DNA of 64,000 nt from Pseudoalteromonas sp. MSK9-3 (GTDB taxonomy: Bacteria > Pseudomonadota > Gammaproteobacteria > Enterobacterales > Alteromonadaceae), in assembly GCF_003590335.1 (NCBI RefSeq), contig NZ_MIET01000014.1, positions 1 to 64,000 of the forward strand, read 5' to 3'. Position numbers and translations under genes: made by a program. Below the pieces are notes generated by a model. The model saw only the letters and a program-made list of their open reading frames with translations. It searched no databases and was not told where the DNA came from. Shown one piece after another: positions 50,167 to 59,646 of the stretch. The number at the start of each line of letters is the position of its first letter. Within the stretch, counting starts at the first letter, position 1.

Positions 50167-51204
50167 ATGATCACAGTTCGTCACGATTGGACACATAAGG
50201 AAGTAAAAGCATTATTTGAAATGCCGTTTAATGATTTACTGTTCCGAGCTGCGAGTATTCACCGCGAAAACTTTAATCCCAATGAAGTACAAATTTCAAC
50301 ACTGCTTTCAATTAAAACTGGTGCGTGTCCAGAGGATTGTAAGTATTGCCCGCAATCGGGGCATTATAAAACGGATCTTGAGCGTGAACGTTTGATGGAA
50401 GTTGAAAAAGTGGTTGAACAAGCACGCTTGGCAAAAAATAAAGGTGCGACGCGTTTCTGTATGGGCGCAGCATGGTCAGACCCCAAAGACCGTGACATGC
50501 CGTACATCGAAAAAATGGTAAAAGAAGTTAAAGAGCTTGGCTTAGAGACCTGCATGACATTGGGTATGCTAGATAATGATAAAGCACACTCGTTAAGAGA
50601 GGCTGGTCTTGATTATTACAACCATAACTTAGATACATCGCCAGAATATTACCAACAAATAATTACCACTCGTACTTATCAAGATAGACTAGACACGATT
50701 GATCATGTGCGTGATGCTGGAATGAAAGTGTGTTCAGGCGGTATTGTTGGTATGGGTGAGCAAGCATCTGACCGCTTTGGTTTATTGATCCAGTTAGCAA
50801 ATCTTGAACAGCAACCGGAAAGTGTACCAATTAATATGTTAGTTAAAGTAAAAGGTACACCGTTAGAAGATGTTGAAGATTTAGATCACTTCGAGTTTAT
50901 TCGTACTATTGCTGTTGCGCGGATCATGATGCCATACAGTTATGTGCGTTTATCGGCGGGTCGTACCGCAATGAACGAGCAGATGCAGTCTATGTGTTTC
51001 TTTGCAGGTGCAAACTCTATTTTTTATGGCGATAAGCTACTCACTACAGAAAACCCAGAAGCAGATGCTGATATGAATTTGCTGAAGAAGCTCGGCATGA
51101 AACCTGAAGAACGCCATGACTATTCAGATGAAGCATATGAAGCCTCTCTATCATCGGCTATTGCAGATAAAGCCACATCAGAGCTATTTTACGAAGCAAA
51201 TTAA
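50167..51204 (+). CDS. bioB: Biotin synthase
   Basis: The 345-residue radical SAM enzyme has [10 protein letters not shown] (Cx3Cx2C) for the 4Fe-4S cluster and further Cys for the 2Fe-2S sulfur donor cluster. It inserts sulfur into dethiobiotin. Its stop overlaps bioF by one base (TAATG). Confidence 0.97.
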   Translation: MITVRHDWTHKEVKALFEMPFNDLLFRAASIHRENFNPNEVQISTLLSIKTGACPEDCKYCPQSGHYKTDLERERLMEVEKVVEQARLAKNKGATRFCMGAAWSDPKDRDMPYIEKMVKEVKELGLETCMTLGMLDNDKAHSLREAGLDYYNHNLDTSPEYYQQIITTRTYQDRLDTIDHVRDAGMKVCSGGIVGMGEQASDRFGLLIQLANLEQQPESVPINMLVKVKGTPLEDVEDLDHFEFIRTIAVARIMMPYSYVRLSAGRTAMNEQMQSMCFFAGANSIFYGDKLLTTENPEADADMNLLKKLGMKPEERHDYSDEAYEASLSSAIADKATSELFYEAN

Positions 51205-52337
51205 TGGCGTTTGATTTTATTAAACACAGTGTTCAGCAACGACGAGATGCGTCGTTGCTCAGAACACGTATTTGTGTTGAAGACGCGAATGCACGGCATA
51301 TCGTTGTTAACTCAAAGCAGTATATTAACTTTGCCAGTAACGATTACTTGGGCTTAGGTGACTGTGCACTTGCAGCAAGTGGTGAGTCAGGTAGTCGCAG
51401 TTCATCGTTAGTGACGGGTTATTTAGCGATTCATAAACAGTTAGAAACAAAGCTATGTGAAGTGTTGGGCTATGATGCTGCATTACTTTTCAGCAGCGGG
51501 TTTAGTGCCAACAGTAGTGTGCTTAAATCCTTATTTAATGATAAAAATACCGTAAAAGACAGCGCCATCTTTCAAGATAAATTAAACCATGCGAGTTTAA
51601 TTGATGGTGCTTTGCAAAGTGATGCGAAACATATACGCTTTAATCATAATGATATGAATCATTTACGCGCTCGATTAGAAAAGAGTCATGCCACAAACAA
51701 GCTCATAGTGAGTGAAGGTGTGTTCTCAATGGATGGAGACACTGCCCCCATAGAGCAATTAAGTGCGCTAAAAACGCAACACAATGCGTGGCTAATGATT
51801 GACGATGCGCATGCATTTGGTGTGGTTGGTGAGCAGGGGCTCGGGAGCGCCGCAAGTGCGAATAAGCCTGACATACTGGTGATCACATTTGGTAAAGCGA
51901 TGGCAAGTCAAGGCGCAGCGATACTCGCTCGCCAAGACATTGTTGACTATCTATTGCAAACTAGCAGAGAGTACACATATTCAACGGCGCTATCGCCTTT
52001 GATGGCAAAGAGCGCATTGACACAACTTGATAGGCTCATCAATGCAGACGCACAACGTCATGCTTTGCAATCAAATATTATGTTGTTCAAAACACTGTGT
52101 GCAAAAAAAAGCATACCTGTATTGGCATCAAACACGCCGATACAACCGGTTGTTTTAGGCTCCTCAGAAAATGCATTGCAAGCGCAGATGGCACTTAAGT
52201 CACGCAATATATGGTTAACTGCGATAAGACCGCCTACTGTGCCTCATAATACTGCGCGTTTAAGAGTGACGATCACGGCGGCTCATCAGGCTGAAGATAT
52301 AGAGCATTTGGTCAACAGTTTAAGTGACGTATTATGA
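51204..52337 (+). CDS. bioF: 8-amino-7-oxononanoate synthase
   Basis: The 377-residue alpha-oxoamine synthase has INFASNDYLGLG, LMIDDAHAFGVVGEQG and the PLP-Lys in ITFGKAMASQG. It condenses pimeloyl-ACP and alanine. It is coupled to bioB and bioC by overlapping starts. Confidence 0.95.
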   Translation: MAFDFIKHSVQQRRDASLLRTRICVEDANARHIVVNSKQYINFASNDYLGLGDCALAASGESGSRSSSLVTGYLAIHKQLETKLCEVLGYDAALLFSSGFSANSSVLKSLFNDKNTVKDSAIFQDKLNHASLIDGALQSDAKHIRFNHNDMNHLRARLEKSHATNKLIVSEGVFSMDGDTAPIEQLSALKTQHNAWLMIDDAHAFGVVGEQGLGSAASANKPDILVITFGKAMASQGAAILARQDIVDYLLQTSREYTYSTALSPLMAKSALTQLDRLINADAQRHALQSNIMLFKTLCAKKSIPVLASNTPIQPVVLGSSENALQAQMALKSRNIWLTAIRPPTVPHNTARLRVTITAAHQAEDIEHLVNSLSDVL

Positions 52338-53116
52338 CTATCTTGTCTGTAAATAATGAATTTAATAACAGCGTGAAGCAACATACAGCCCAGTGTTTCT
52401 CTAAGGCGTCGGGCCAGTATGGTCAATATGCTAAAGTGCAAGCCAAGACAGCGCAGTTGTTATTCAGTATGCTGCGTACTGGTAACAAGAGTTTACTTGA
52501 TTTAGGGTCTGGGCCACTTTTACACCAGCAGACATTAGCGCACTATGCTGACTCTATCGTTAATATGGATTTAAGCCACTCAATGCTCATGCAAGGAGAG
52601 GTGGGTGATCATCGCATATGTGCTGATATGGACAGTTTACCGTTCCAATCACAGGTATTTGACGTTATTTTCTCAAACTTTGCCATTCAATGGAGCCAGG
52701 ATCCCGCTAAACTATTTGTTGAGTTAGCGAGGTTATGTAAACCGAATGGACAAGTTGTGTTGTCGTCGGTGTTAGCTGGATCACTATATGAGATAAATAC
52801 GGCATGGCAAGCGCTTGATGGCAGAGCGCATGTTAATCAGTTCTTAGCCTTATCGGCATTAAAAGCGCATGCGATACATGCAGGCTTTGAGGTACGAGCT
52901 ACTAAACAGGCCTGTTTAGTTGACGAATACCCAGATGCGAAAGCTGCGATAAAGTCGATAAAGCAAATTGGGGCAAACCAATTGCAAACTGGGCGTGCTA
53001 AAAAAGGACTGATGGGCAAAACTGCTTACACTAAAGTTCTTAATAATTACCCTGTAACAGACAGTTGTGCACCCGTTACTTATCAGGTTGCATTAATGGA
53101 GTTAAGGAAACGATGA
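52334..53116 (+). CDS. bioC: Malonyl-ACP O-methyltransferase
   Basis: The 260-residue SAM methyltransferase has a motif I of SLLDLGSGPL and the DAxxxxxxxQY-type opening (FSKASGQYGQYAKVQ). It starts the pimelate arm by methylating malonyl-ACP. ATGA overlaps at both ends with bioF and bioD. No bioH/bioG partner lies in the window. Confidence 0.93.
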   Translation: MTILSVNNEFNNSVKQHTAQCFSKASGQYGQYAKVQAKTAQLLFSMLRTGNKSLLDLGSGPLLHQQTLAHYADSIVNMDLSHSMLMQGEVGDHRICADMDSLPFQSQVFDVIFSNFAIQWSQDPAKLFVELARLCKPNGQVVLSSVLAGSLYEINTAWQALDGRAHVNQFLALSALKAHAIHAGFEVRATKQACLVDEYPDAKAAIKSIKQIGANQLQTGRAKKGLMGKTAYTKVLNNYPVTDSCAPVTYQVALMELRKR

Positions 53117-53796
53117 GTGCATTTTTTATAACAGGTACTGATACTGAAGTTGGCAAAACGTATGTCACGTCGTTATTGCTAAAATTTTTGGCTAAACACA
53201 AACGCCAAGCCATCGGTTTTAAGCCTATAGCAGCAGGCGCAGAAGAAGCGTTTGGTCAGTTAGTAAATGACGATGCTTTGAGTTTGATGGAATGTGCATC
53301 GACTCACGCCAAGTATGAGCAAGTTAATCCATTTTGCTTTGAACCACCGATAGCGCCTCATATTGCGGCTAAAAGGGCTGGTATTGAAGTGACGGTAGAA
53401 CAATTACAGCATCATTATCATGCATTGGCTGAACTAGGCGCTGAGTTTACATTAGTTGAAGGTGCGGGTGGTTGGGCGCTGCCTATTAACGACACTCAAT
53501 ATATGTATGATTGGGTTCAGACGGAGCAATTGCCCGTTATATTGGTCGTGGGAATGAAATTAGGCTGTTTAAATCATGCATTATTAACGATGCAAGTTTT
53601 AAAAATGCAAGGGGTGAAGTGTGTTGGCTGGGTCGCTAATCAAATTGACAAAGATATGGCGGAGTTTGATGAGAATTTAGCGACGCTCAGACAGCGCATC
53701 GATGCGCCATTACTGGCTGTTGCACCTTACACCGAAGACACACCTAAACTGCAAATTCATGCAGCGTTAACTGATCTGTTCGGGATAAAACTGTAA
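53113..53796 (+). CDS. bioD: Dethiobiotin synthetase
   Basis: The 227-residue P-loop enzyme (FITGTDTEVGKT) makes dethiobiotin from DAPA, CO2 and ATP. ATG at 53113 is chosen over an upstream start because AAGGAAAC precedes it and the family match begins there. It ends the bioBFCD operon. Confidence 0.95.
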   Translation: MSAFFITGTDTEVGKTYVTSLLLKFLAKHKRQAIGFKPIAAGAEEAFGQLVNDDALSLMECASTHAKYEQVNPFCFEPPIAPHIAAKRAGIEVTVEQLQHHYHALAELGAEFTLVEGAGGWALPINDTQYMYDWVQTEQLPVILVVGMKLGCLNHALLTMQVLKMQGVKCVGWVANQIDKDMAEFDENLATLRQRIDAPLLAVAPYTEDTPKLQIHAALTDLFGIKL

Positions 53797-53804
53797 AACT
53801 ATAA

Positions 53805-53835
53805 AAAGCCAAAGTGTTCCGTTTACTTTGGCTTT
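53805..53835. terminator. Bidirectional terminator after bioD
   Basis: AAAGCCAAAGT and ACTTTGGCTTT pair perfectly around a nine-base loop with A and T runs, placed between convergent bioD and the Calx-beta gene. Confidence 0.8.
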
Positions 53836-53868
53836 GCTTGCTACATGTCGGAGATAGGAATTACACGG

Positions 53869-55380
53869 TTAGTTACACCCTTTTTGTACCGTTTGAGTTG
53901 TTACTCGAACAGCAAAGTCATTGTAATCACTGTCGTTTTCATCTTCCCAGTATTGAACATTACCGCTTTGTCTCATATTGGTCGTCAGCTGGTTACTATT
54001 CCCTTTTATGGCTAATACATAAGTAATAGAGCTTGACTGCAATACGTCGTAACTGCCGCTTGCGCCATATTCGTCAAGTAACTTCACATAGCTGCCATTA
54101 ACTTTAACACCCCAATCATTGTCATGAAGTGAGCTTTCAGAGACAAATTGATAGTTGATTCGAGTGTAGTTCTGTGGAGTACAGGCTTCATCGTCATTTA
54201 TAATCGTACCGCCAGCGCTACTTTGACCTGTAACGCCCGTTTGTGCTGTGGCATTGACGGTTAATGTTTTGTCTGCACTGTGTACATCGTTATCAATTGT
54301 TTGAATGGTTACGGTCGCGCTTGTTTGACCCGCAGGAATGGTTACGGTACTCGTCGTTAATGTGTAATCACTAGGCGACGTTGTGCCATCTGTCACAGAT
54401 AAAGCCACCGTGATATCTTCATTAAACGTCGCACTGATGGTCGCACTGTATGTGAGCGTACCACCTTCAACAACCGAGTCTGTCACTGGTTGTAACGAGA
54501 ACGTCGGCTTTGGCACTGTGCCACATTGTACATTGGTGTAACAGGCAACGGGTTGGTTGGTGTTAGTTGCTAAGTCGTTTAACCTAACTGGCACGGTTGC
54601 CACAAGACATGTCGACCCTGTACTCGGTTCTAAGACATACAACTGTGATTTATTAGCGTGACCGTGGTCGTTGATCAAAGTGCGGCTGATCATCACATCG
54701 CCAGCTTGGTTAAGGGTTGCACCTGTCACTGAGGTTAGCCCATGGCTAGAAAGCAAGCTTAATGAATAGTTACTGCGGTTTATTTCATAGGTTGAGCTAG
54801 AAGTCACAAGAAGCAACTTAGAATCTTTGATAACTAGGTCGCCGCGGTATTTGCCCGATACACTGCCAAGTGAAGCAAGCTCGGTTGCTTCGCCAGTCTC
54901 CTTGTTAATTTGATACAGCTTGCTGTAGCTATTGGCGAGTAAAACGTCATTTTGGCTATCATAAACCATCCCAATGACGGATTTAGTTGTTCCCACAGTG
55001 GTATGACTTTGGCTGGTAAAGTCATAGTAGGCGAGTTTGGTTGTTCTATATTTTTTACCTTTAATTGGTAAATGCGCTAGTTCATCTGCACTGATAGCAA
55101 GTTCACTGATGTCGACTTCATATTCTGTGGGACGGGGTGAGGCCACATAGTACATTCGATTACTAGCGCTGTCGAACGCCAAAGCGCTAGAACTAAATTT
55201 AGCAACAGAGTTGGCTTGTGCAGTTTGAGCTTCTTCATTTAAGCTAAATAGTAAGCCTAAATCGCCACGACCTGCATTAATGCCGTAGAGCTCACCCTGA
55301 CATTCGTTTGCATATCCTGAGGTAGAAATACCAATCGCGATCAATGAAAGTGCAGGTAAGGTTAGTGAAGTTTTTAGCAT
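53869..55380 (-). CDS. Secreted Calx-beta domain protein
   Basis: The roughly 503-residue product has a signal peptide (about 1-24), an N-terminal beta-propeller-like half that reads like a WD/kelch surface, a Calx-beta domain (about 325-405: SVTDGTTSPSDYTL, TVTIQTIDNDV, GGTIINDDE) and a C-terminal ENDSDYNDFAVRV module of the DUF4114 type. Calx-beta domains bind calcium in surface adhesins. Start at 55380 follows AGGTATTACACC. It is a single gene. Confidence 0.75.
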   Translation of the reverse strand: MLKTSLTLPALSLIAIGISTSGYANECQGELYGINAGRGDLGLLFSLNEEAQTAQANSVAKFSSSALAFDSASNRMYYVASPRPTEYEVDISELAISADELAHLPIKGKKYRTTKLAYYDFTSQSHTTVGTTKSVIGMVYDSQNDVLLANSYSKLYQINKETGEATELASLGSVSGKYRGDLVIKDSKLLLVTSSSTYEINRSNYSLSLLSSHGLTSVTGATLNQAGDVMISRTLINDHGHANKSQLYVLEPSTGSTCLVATVPVRLNDLATNTNQPVACYTNVQCGTVPKPTFSLQPVTDSVVEGGTLTYSATISATFNEDITVALSVTDGTTSPSDYTLTTSTVTIPAGQTSATVTIQTIDNDVHSADKTLTVNATAQTGVTGQSSAGGTIINDDEACTPQNYTRINYQFVSESSLHDNDWGVKVNGSYVKLLDEYGASGSYDVLQSSSITYVLAIKGNSNQLTTNMRQSGNVQYWEDENDSDYNDFAVRVTTQTVQKGCN

Positions 55381-55583
55381 GGTGTAATACCTAAGGTAGT
55401 TCATCCCGAACAGCTAATACAACACAAAGTAATGTCACATCCGATCCATATAACAGATATGATTTCTTAATCCTTTGAGGCGAGTGCTTCCGTTATTGAC
55501 TTTGCAATCTTTGGTTATTATCTACACTAAAAAACATTTTATCAACATTTATTTGGTACTAAAGGGTTGCTTTTGAGGTCTAG

Positions 55584-55784
55584 TTAGTCTTTATTGTTCA
55601 TTTTTAGATAGTTAGGGAGCAGCTCTTCTATAATTTTTTTTGCAGTAATGGTATAGCGTACACCGTTAAACATGACCGATGTCTGTTCGTCGATACCGGT
55701 GATCCCCGTTAATGTCCAACCTTCACCTTTTTCTGGACAAAATACTTTAGTGGTAGGTTGGATCACTTTAAATTCTTCAGACAT
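55584..55784 (-). CDS. Small conserved-looking hypothetical protein
   Basis: The 66-residue product has AGGAAA ten bases before its ATG. It contains a CPEKGEGWTLTGI block and a helical tail. Not recognised, but the ribosome-binding site and composition support a real gene. Confidence 0.6.
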   Translation of the reverse strand: MSEEFKVIQPTTKVFCPEKGEGWTLTGITGIDEQTSVMFNGVRYTITAKKIIEELLPNYLKMNNKD

Positions 55785-55860
55785 TGGGTTTCCTAGATAG
55801 ACTGAGTTTGCGCGGATAGTTTATACTAATTTTAAAAATTTCCAATCTGTACAGTGTAAA

Positions 55861-56397
55861 ATGAACCTTGAATCATCACGTTTATTATTACGGCCAATTT
55901 CATATCGAGACACAGATGTGCTATTGAGCATTCTTAATGATCCTCGGGTAGCGCAATATAACGATTATGGTATGTGTTTGTCTCGTGATGAAACTAAAGC
56001 ACTGATCCAATGGGACTTAGAGCAAATGTATCGTGGTGTTGGTACACGTCACGCTATGTTGCTTAAGCCATGTAACACGTTCGTCGGTACGCTTGGTATT
56101 TATGATCATGATAAATTAAGTAATACGTGTCATATTGGCTTTGAGCTGTCCAGTATGTATTGGGGAAGGGGGCTTATGTATGAAGCATTAGACTGCCTTG
56201 TGCAAACTATACAGCACGGCAATACTCTATTTCATGGTAACTTGGTTATATCAGCCAAAGTGGCACGCAATAATACGCGGTGTGTACAGCTCTTAAACCG
56301 ACTTCAGTTTTACCTTGTTGAGTCACAAGACTCTGACAAGTCAGATCACCACCATTATCAGTTAAGAATAAAGTGTAATTCTCTGACATTAGCGTAA
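55861..56397 (+). CDS. RimJ/RimL-type GNAT acetyltransferase
   Basis: The 178-residue protein starts ESSRLLLRPISYRDTD, the RimJ/RimL opening, and has the motif A segment (FELSSMYWGRGLMYEAL) and the NTRCVQLLNRL helix. It probably acetylates an N-terminus or an amine; substrate unknown. A single gene, convergent with the TetR gene. Confidence 0.85.
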   Translation: MNLESSRLLLRPISYRDTDVLLSILNDPRVAQYNDYGMCLSRDETKALIQWDLEQMYRGVGTRHAMLLKPCNTFVGTLGIYDHDKLSNTCHIGFELSSMYWGRGLMYEALDCLVQTIQHGNTLFHGNLVISAKVARNNTRCVQLLNRLQFYLVESQDSDKSDHHHYQLRIKCNSLTLA

Positions 56398-56407
56398 GCG
56401 CTTTTCT

Positions 56408-56944
56408 TTATTTTTGAATTAAGTGTAATTTGTTGCTCAGTACACGGACCATCTCATCAGCTGTCAGCGCTTCGTTACAGAGGCCTTGTAACAACGTCAT
56501 AAAATAACAATCCATCATGATATTTGCTTGGGCTGCATCATATTGCGTCTCTGAGTAAAGAGTTAGTTTAAACGCGTCTAATTGGTCGACAAAGTAAGCT
56601 TGTTGCCAAAGAATACAAACAACTAGCTCTTTACTAAATTCTCTATTTTCTAGGTAAAAAGCATATAGGTGCTTAGCGTAGTGGCGCAGCTTTAATCTTG
56701 GCGTATGGTGAGTATCTGACAAAGCTGCATTTTTAATGACATCTTCGATTTTACGATACATTGCTACTTTAAGTATTTCGGCTTTAGAAGGAAAGTGACT
56801 AAAAACAGTGCCGGTTGCTACACCGGCTTGCTGTGATATTTGCCGAGTAGTGGTTTCATGATAGCCATACTCATTAAATAAGTTCCAGCTCGCATCTAGA
56901 ATAGCTAAATATGTTTTTTCTCTTTTATTCATAACATTACCCAT
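56408..56944 (-). CDS. TetR-family transcriptional regulator
   Basis: The 178-residue protein has an N-terminal helix-turn-helix (about 12-58: ASWNLFNEYGYHETTTRQIS, GVATGTVFSHFPSKAEIL) and a C-terminal ligand domain. It is divergent from the small membrane protein gene, with a duplicated palindrome between them that is the likely operator. Confidence 0.9.
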   Translation of the reverse strand: MGNVMNKREKTYLAILDASWNLFNEYGYHETTTRQISQQAGVATGTVFSHFPSKAEILKVAMYRKIEDVIKNAALSDTHHTPRLKLRHYAKHLYAFYLENREFSKELVVCILWQQAYFVDQLDAFKLTLYSETQYDAAQANIMMDCYFMTLLQGLCNEALTADEMVRVLSNKLHLIQK

Positions 56945-57002
56945 ATATGCCTACGAATATACTAGCACTATTTTTGATACAAGCACATATTCTGCTTGAT
57001 TC

Positions 57003-57036
57003 TGAGCGCGCTCAATTACTATAATGAGCGCGCTCA
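57003..57036. promoter_or_regulatory. Duplicated TetR-type operator
   Basis: TGAGCGCGCTCA, a perfect 12-bp palindrome, occurs at 57003-57014 and 57025-57036, 22 bp apart (two helical turns). Both lie between the divergent TetR gene and the small membrane protein gene, as expected for autoregulation and control of the neighbour. Confidence 0.8.
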
Positions 57037-57053
57037 ATTTATAAGGACGTGTT

Positions 57054-57266
57054 ATGTATAAGATATTAGGTTACTCACTGTTTTTACCCTTTATTGGTTT
57101 TTACTCTTTTATATTGGGACCCATTTTAAAGCTTGTCTTGCTGCCAGGGGGGATGTTGTTATTTTTACTTATTCTGGGTCCAACGGATTTTATGGCGCAT
57201 ATCAGGGCTGCTTACCCGCAACTGAAAAATAGCCAGAAAGAGGATAAAGCCGTAACTTCTCCCTGA
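57054..57266 (+). CDS. Small membrane protein under TetR control
   Basis: The 70-residue product has two hydrophobic segments (about 4-22 and 27-43) and a polar tail. AAGGA is seven bases before the ATG. It is the only gene next to the duplicated operator, so it is the likely TetR target. Function unknown; no efflux pump family match. Confidence 0.7.
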   Translation: MYKILGYSLFLPFIGFYSFILGPILKLVLLPGGMLLFLLILGPTDFMAHIRAAYPQLKNSQKEDKAVTSP

Positions 57267-57301
57267 ACATCGTGGTTTTACGAGCGCGTTTAGTTTAAAA
57301 T

Positions 57302-57345
57302 CAGGCTCCGATGAAATGTAAATTCAGATAAATCTGAGGAGCCTG
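57302..57345 (+). promoter_or_regulatory. Hairpin enclosing the ABC-F Shine-Dalgarno
   Basis: CAGGCTCC (57302-57309) pairs with GGAGCCTG (57338-57345). A nested stem TCAGA/TCTGA lies in the loop (57324-57337). The paired bases include all of GAGGAG (57336-57341), the ribosome-binding site of the ABC-F gene. TTATTTT follows, so it could also work as an attenuator. Confidence 0.55.
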
Positions 57346-57347
57346 TT

Positions 57348-58937
57348 ATTTTAAGCGCAGCTAACGTCACCATGCAGTTTGGTGCAAAACCTTTATTCGA
57401 AAATATCTCTGTAAAATTTGGCGATGGTAATCGTTACGGCCTGATCGGGGCAAACGGTTGTGGTAAGTCTACATTGATGAAGATCCTTGGTGGCGAACTT
57501 GAAGCCAGCGCTGGTAACGTGAGTGTGTCACCTAACACCCGTCTAGCTAAACTAAATCAGGACCAATTTGCATACGAAGAATACTCTGTTGTTGACACTG
57601 TCATCATGGGTCATAAGGAGCTTTGGAGCGTAAAGGCAGAGCGAGATCGTATTTACTCTTTACCTGAAATGAGTGAAGACGATGGTATGAAAGTCGCTGA
57701 TCTTGAAACTGAGTTTGCCGAAATGGACGGTTATTCAGCTGAAGCAAAAGCAGGTGAATTGTTGCTAGGTGTTGGTATTCCCACTGAACAGCATTATGGC
57801 TTAATGTCTGAAGTGGCACCGGGCTTTAAATTGCGTGTACTTTTGGCGCAGGTACTGTTTGCCGATCCAGACATCATGCTGCTTGACGAGCCAACCAACA
57901 ACTTGGATATTTACACAATCAAGTGGCTTGAAGATATTCTGAATCAGCGTGATTGCACCATGCTAATTATTTCTCACGATCGTCATTTCTTAAACTCAGT
58001 CTGTACACATATGGCAGATATTGATTACGGTGAGTTGCGTGTTTACCCAGGTAACTATGATGAATACATGTTTGCGGCAACGCAGGCGCGTGAAAAGTTA
58101 CTGAGTGAAAATGCTAAGAAAAAAGCACAGATTGCTGAGTTGCAACAATTTGTATCGCGGTTCTCTGCAAATGCTTCAAAAGCAAAGCAAGCTACATCAC
58201 GAGCTAAACAAATTGATAAAATTCAACTGGATGATGTAAAAGCATCCTCTCGTCAATCGCCATTCATTCGTTTTGAGCAGTCAAAGCAATTATTCAGAAA
58301 TGCACTTGAACTCAATAAAGTGGGTCAAGGTTATGATGAGTTATTATTCTCAGGTCTGGAAGGTTTAGTTGAAGTCGGCGAGCGCATAGCTATTATTGGT
58401 GAAAACGGTGTTGGTAAATCAACGTTATTGCATTCTTTAGCAGGTCGATTAGATTTTAAAGAAGGTGACTTTAAATGGTCTGAAAATTCAAATATCGGTT
58501 ATTACGCTCAGGATCATGCCGAAGAATTTGATAAAGATATCACGGTGTTTGAGTGGATGGAGCAATGGCAACAAGAAGGCGATGATGAGCAAGTTATTCG
58601 TAGCTACTTAGGCCGTATGCTGTTTTCTCAAAATGACATCAAAAAGTCAGTAAAAGTACTCTCTGGTGGTGAACAAGGTCGAATGCTTTTTGGTAAGCTA
58701 ATGATGTTCAAACACAACATGTTGCTAATGGATGAGCCGACTAACCACATGGATATGGAGTCTATCGAAGCGCTTAACTTAGCATTAGAGCAGTATGAAG
58801 GCACTTTGTTCTTCGTGTCTCACGACAGGCAGTTTGTATCATCGCTCGCGACGCGTATTTGGGAAATCAAAGACGGGAAAGTGATCGACTTTAGAGGCAG
58901 CTACGAAGAGTACCTTGCTTCACAAGAGCAGGCATAA
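57348..58937 (+). CDS. ybiT: ABC-F family ATPase, YbiT-like
   Basis: The 529-residue ribosome-associated protein has two ABC domains (Walker [10 protein letters not shown] and GENGVGKST; Walker [11 protein letters not shown] and [10 protein letters not shown]) with the P-site tRNA-interaction linker between. It aligns with E. coli YbiT; the match extends upstream of the first ATG (57372) through [10 protein letters not shown]. Only ATT at 57348 sits six bases from GAGGAG, so the start may be ATT. ABC-F proteins act on stalled or resting ribosomes. Confidence 0.85.
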   Translation: MLSAANVTMQFGAKPLFENISVKFGDGNRYGLIGANGCGKSTLMKILGGELEASAGNVSVSPNTRLAKLNQDQFAYEEYSVVDTVIMGHKELWSVKAERDRIYSLPEMSEDDGMKVADLETEFAEMDGYSAEAKAGELLLGVGIPTEQHYGLMSEVAPGFKLRVLLAQVLFADPDIMLLDEPTNNLDIYTIKWLEDILNQRDCTMLIISHDRHFLNSVCTHMADIDYGELRVYPGNYDEYMFAATQAREKLLSENAKKKAQIAELQQFVSRFSANASKAKQATSRAKQIDKIQLDDVKASSRQSPFIRFEQSKQLFRNALELNKVGQGYDELLFSGLEGLVEVGERIAIIGENGVGKSTLLHSLAGRLDFKEGDFKWSENSNIGYYAQDHAEEFDKDITVFEWMEQWQQEGDDEQVIRSYLGRMLFSQNDIKKSVKVLSGGEQGRMLFGKLMMFKHNMLLMDEPTNHMDMESIEALNLALEQYEGTLFFVSHDRQFVSSLATRIWEIKDGKVIDFRGSYEEYLASQEQA

Positions 58938-58943
58938 CTGAAT

Positions 58944-58969
58944 AAACCGCGCTTTTGAGCGCGGTTTTT
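58944..58969 (+). terminator. Terminator of the ABC-F gene
   Basis: AAACCGCGC and GCGCGGTTT pair perfectly around TTTTGA, followed by a T run. Confidence 0.85.
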
Positions 58970-59059
58970 GGTTGGGTCGCAGTTAATTTTATTGCTTTTT
59001 ATAAGACGTACCGTATTTCATAAAGCAGTAATAACAATGGTATTAGCCTTATAGTTAGG

Positions 59060-59065
59060 TATAAT
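59060..59065 (+). promoter_or_regulatory. Likely -10 element for purE-purK
   Basis: TATAAT lies about 100 bp upstream of purE with no gene in between. No clear PurR palindrome was seen. Confidence 0.35.
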
Positions 59066-59162
59066 ACCGCGCAAAAATTAGCATGGTTTTGAATACCCCA
59101 AAGTACATTCAAAACTGTGATTTATATCGTATCGTTCAATTTACTACTACCGAGGATTTACT

Positions 59163-59645
59163 ATGACGGTTGGCATTATTATGGGTTCAAAATCAGATTG
59201 GCCTACCATGCAACATGCAGCAGATATGTTAGATAAGTTTGGCATTGAGTATGAAACAAAAGTTGTTTCAGCGCACCGTACTCCTCAACTTTTGGCTGAT
59301 TACGCATCAACCGCTGCAGAGCGCGGTATTAAAGTTATTATTGCCGGTGCTGGTGGTGCTGCGCACCTTCCTGGTATGGCTGCGGCTTTTACAAGCCTGC
59401 CAGTCTTGGGTGTACCAGTTAAATCTAAAACATTAAATGGTGTTGATTCACTACTTTCGATTTGCCAAATGCCAAAAGGTGTTGCTGTAGGAACATTGGC
59501 TATTGGTGATGCTGGTGCAGCAAATGCTGGATTACTTGCTGCACAAATATTGGGTTGTCAGCAACCAGAAATATTTGACAAGGTTGAAGCATTCCGTAAA
59601 GAACAAACGGAAACTATTTTAGCTAACCCAAATCCAGCTGAATAA
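59163..59645 (+). CDS. purE: N5-carboxyaminoimidazole ribonucleotide mutase
   Basis: The 160-residue class I PurE has [12 protein letters not shown], the SAHRTP motif with the catalytic His, and the [11 protein letters not shown] loop. It converts N5-CAIR to CAIR in purine synthesis. It lies one base upstream of purK. Confidence 0.97.
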   Translation: MTVGIIMGSKSDWPTMQHAADMLDKFGIEYETKVVSAHRTPQLLADYASTAAERGIKVIIAGAGGAAHLPGMAAAFTSLPVLGVPVKSKTLNGVDSLLSICQMPKGVAVGTLAIGDAGAANAGLLAAQILGCQQPEIFDKVEAFRKEQTETILANPNPAE

Positions 59646-59646
59646 T

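Noticed and set aside
59040..59162. PurR operator before purE
   Set aside because: No palindrome close to the PurR consensus was found.
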